Below, one piece after another: positions 63,502 to 64,000 of a stretch of DNA of 64,000 nucleotides. Made by a program: the position numbers and the translations under genes. The stretch covers positions 496,001-560,000 of the forward strand of contig NZ_CP007030.1 of assembly GCF_000227665.2 (NCBI RefSeq), in the 5' to 3' direction. The first letter of the stretch is position 1, and the number at the start of each line of letters is the position of its first letter. Origin of the DNA: Thiomicrospira aerophila AL3 (GTDB lineage Bacteria; Pseudomonadota; Gammaproteobacteria; Thiomicrospirales; Thiomicrospiraceae). The notes under the pieces are model-generated. The model saw only the letters and a program-made list of their open reading frames with translations, was not told where the DNA came from and did no database searches.

Positions 63502-64000
63502 GCAAAACGATGGTAAAACTTTACCTAAGGCGTAACCTTATGATAGCGATCATATGCTGGTGGTTTGCCATTGTCTTGCAGGGGCTGTCTGCGCACGCCA
63601 TTGCAGACGCTTCAGCCACGGGTCTTACGCCAAGTTTAATCCTCGGTGAAAGTATTCAACTGACCTTACGCAGTGACAATACGCACGCCGAATTTGGCCG
63701 CATGGATTTAACCCCGCTGCAGGCCTATTTTCATATCCAAGTGCGCTATCCTGCTGTTGATCGGGTGCGACTGACTTTGACGCCTTACCAACCTGGCTTA
63801 ATTACCACGCCGGCTTTGCGAAGTGGTACTTTGCGTTTACCCGCGCAACGCTTAGAGGTGTTACCTAATCCTTTAATCAAATTACATTGGTCGGACGCGC
63901 CAGCAAAAGGCTGGCTAGGTGACTGGTGGAGCCAGCACTTGGATATTGAATTAGTCGATGAAGGTTTGAGCTTAAATGTACAGATGCCGGAGCAAGCGGG
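63495..64000 (+). CDS. BatD-like protein, N-terminal part (runs off window)
   Basis: Starts at ATG 63495 overlapping the previous stop by seven bases. Residues 16-42 include a membrane/signal segment (IAIICWWFAIVLQGLSAHA), then SLILGESIQLTLRSDN and alternating beta-strand sequence typical of BatD exported domains. The 3' part lies beyond 64000. Last visible gene of the MoxR operon. Confidence 0.75.
   Translation, partial: MVSKTMVKLYLRRNLMIAIICWWFAIVLQGLSAHAIADASATGLTPSLILGESIQLTLRSDNTHAEFGRMDLTPLQAYFHIQVRYPAVDRVRLTLTPYQPGLITTPALRSGTLRLPAQRLEVLPNPLIKLHWSDAPAKGWLGDWWSQHLDIELVDEGLSLNVQMPEQA

Overview
The window reads as a chromosomal segment of a gammaproteobacterium. Protein character (MreBCD/PBP2/RodA, GatCAB, PcnB-FolK-PanBC, RlmB/RNase R, BatABD-type operon) and moderate GC suggest a Thiomicrospira/Hydrogenovibrio-like sulfur oxidiser. 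That assignment is an inference, because there is no rRNA gene in the window and no database could be searched. I saw no tRNA, rRNA, CRISPR array, integrase or transposase.

Layout. 1-8.9 kb (minus strand): cell-shape and envelope cluster mreB-mreC-mreD-mrdA-rodA-dacA, followed by a D-amino acid aminotransferase, a YbeD-like protein, lipB and the 5' part of lipA. 9.0-13.3 kb (plus): gatCAB and htpX. 13.3-17.9 kb: sufE, then pcnB-folK-panB-panC facing panD, whose 3' end overlaps panC. 18.0-24.2 kb (minus): ppc, ppa, fbp, mltF. 24.2-28.8 kb (plus): a flavoprotein disulfide reductase, rnr and rlmB. 28.8-33.1 kb: a sugar kinase fused to a Rieske domain, an intergenic stretch with two DnaA-box sequences, a PiT phosphate transporter and rlmJ. 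33.1-38.5 kb: a seven-gene Mrp-like cation/proton antiporter operon (E-F-G-B-C-D-D).

38.6-51.0 kb is a defence island. It holds a type I restriction system (hsdR, hsdM, hsdS) with two extra genes inserted between hsdR and hsdM (a YhcG-type PD-(D/E)xK nuclease and an ATPase with a C-terminal Toprim/DUF4435-like part). These are followed by a Shedu-like nuclease whose last codons are displaced by a frameshift at an A8 tract, a GHKL ATPase with a C-terminal PD-(D/E)xK motif, a DUF3800 protein and a small basic protein. The right edge carries an orphan BrnA-type antitoxin and a decayed thioredoxin-family fragment.

51.7-64.0 kb: a DUF3010 protein, a PQQ-type sugar dehydrogenase, and an ArsR-rhodanese regulator with an MBL-fold (persulfide dioxygenase-like) enzyme and a fructosamine-kinase-like gene, divergent from an MFS transporter. 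After a hydrolase comes a MoxR-DUF58-DUF4381-vWA-vWA/TPR-BatD operon that runs off the window. A nearly identical palindromic operator sits in the MBL/MFS divergent promoter region and upstream of moxR, suggesting one sulfur-responsive regulon.

A sequence-wide signal overlays all this. The palindrome CAGGCCTG, nearly always as SCAGGCCTGS, occurs about 35 times by eye where roughly one is expected. All copies are inside genes, half of them are in the last 12 kb, and none lies in the long cargo stretch of the defence island.
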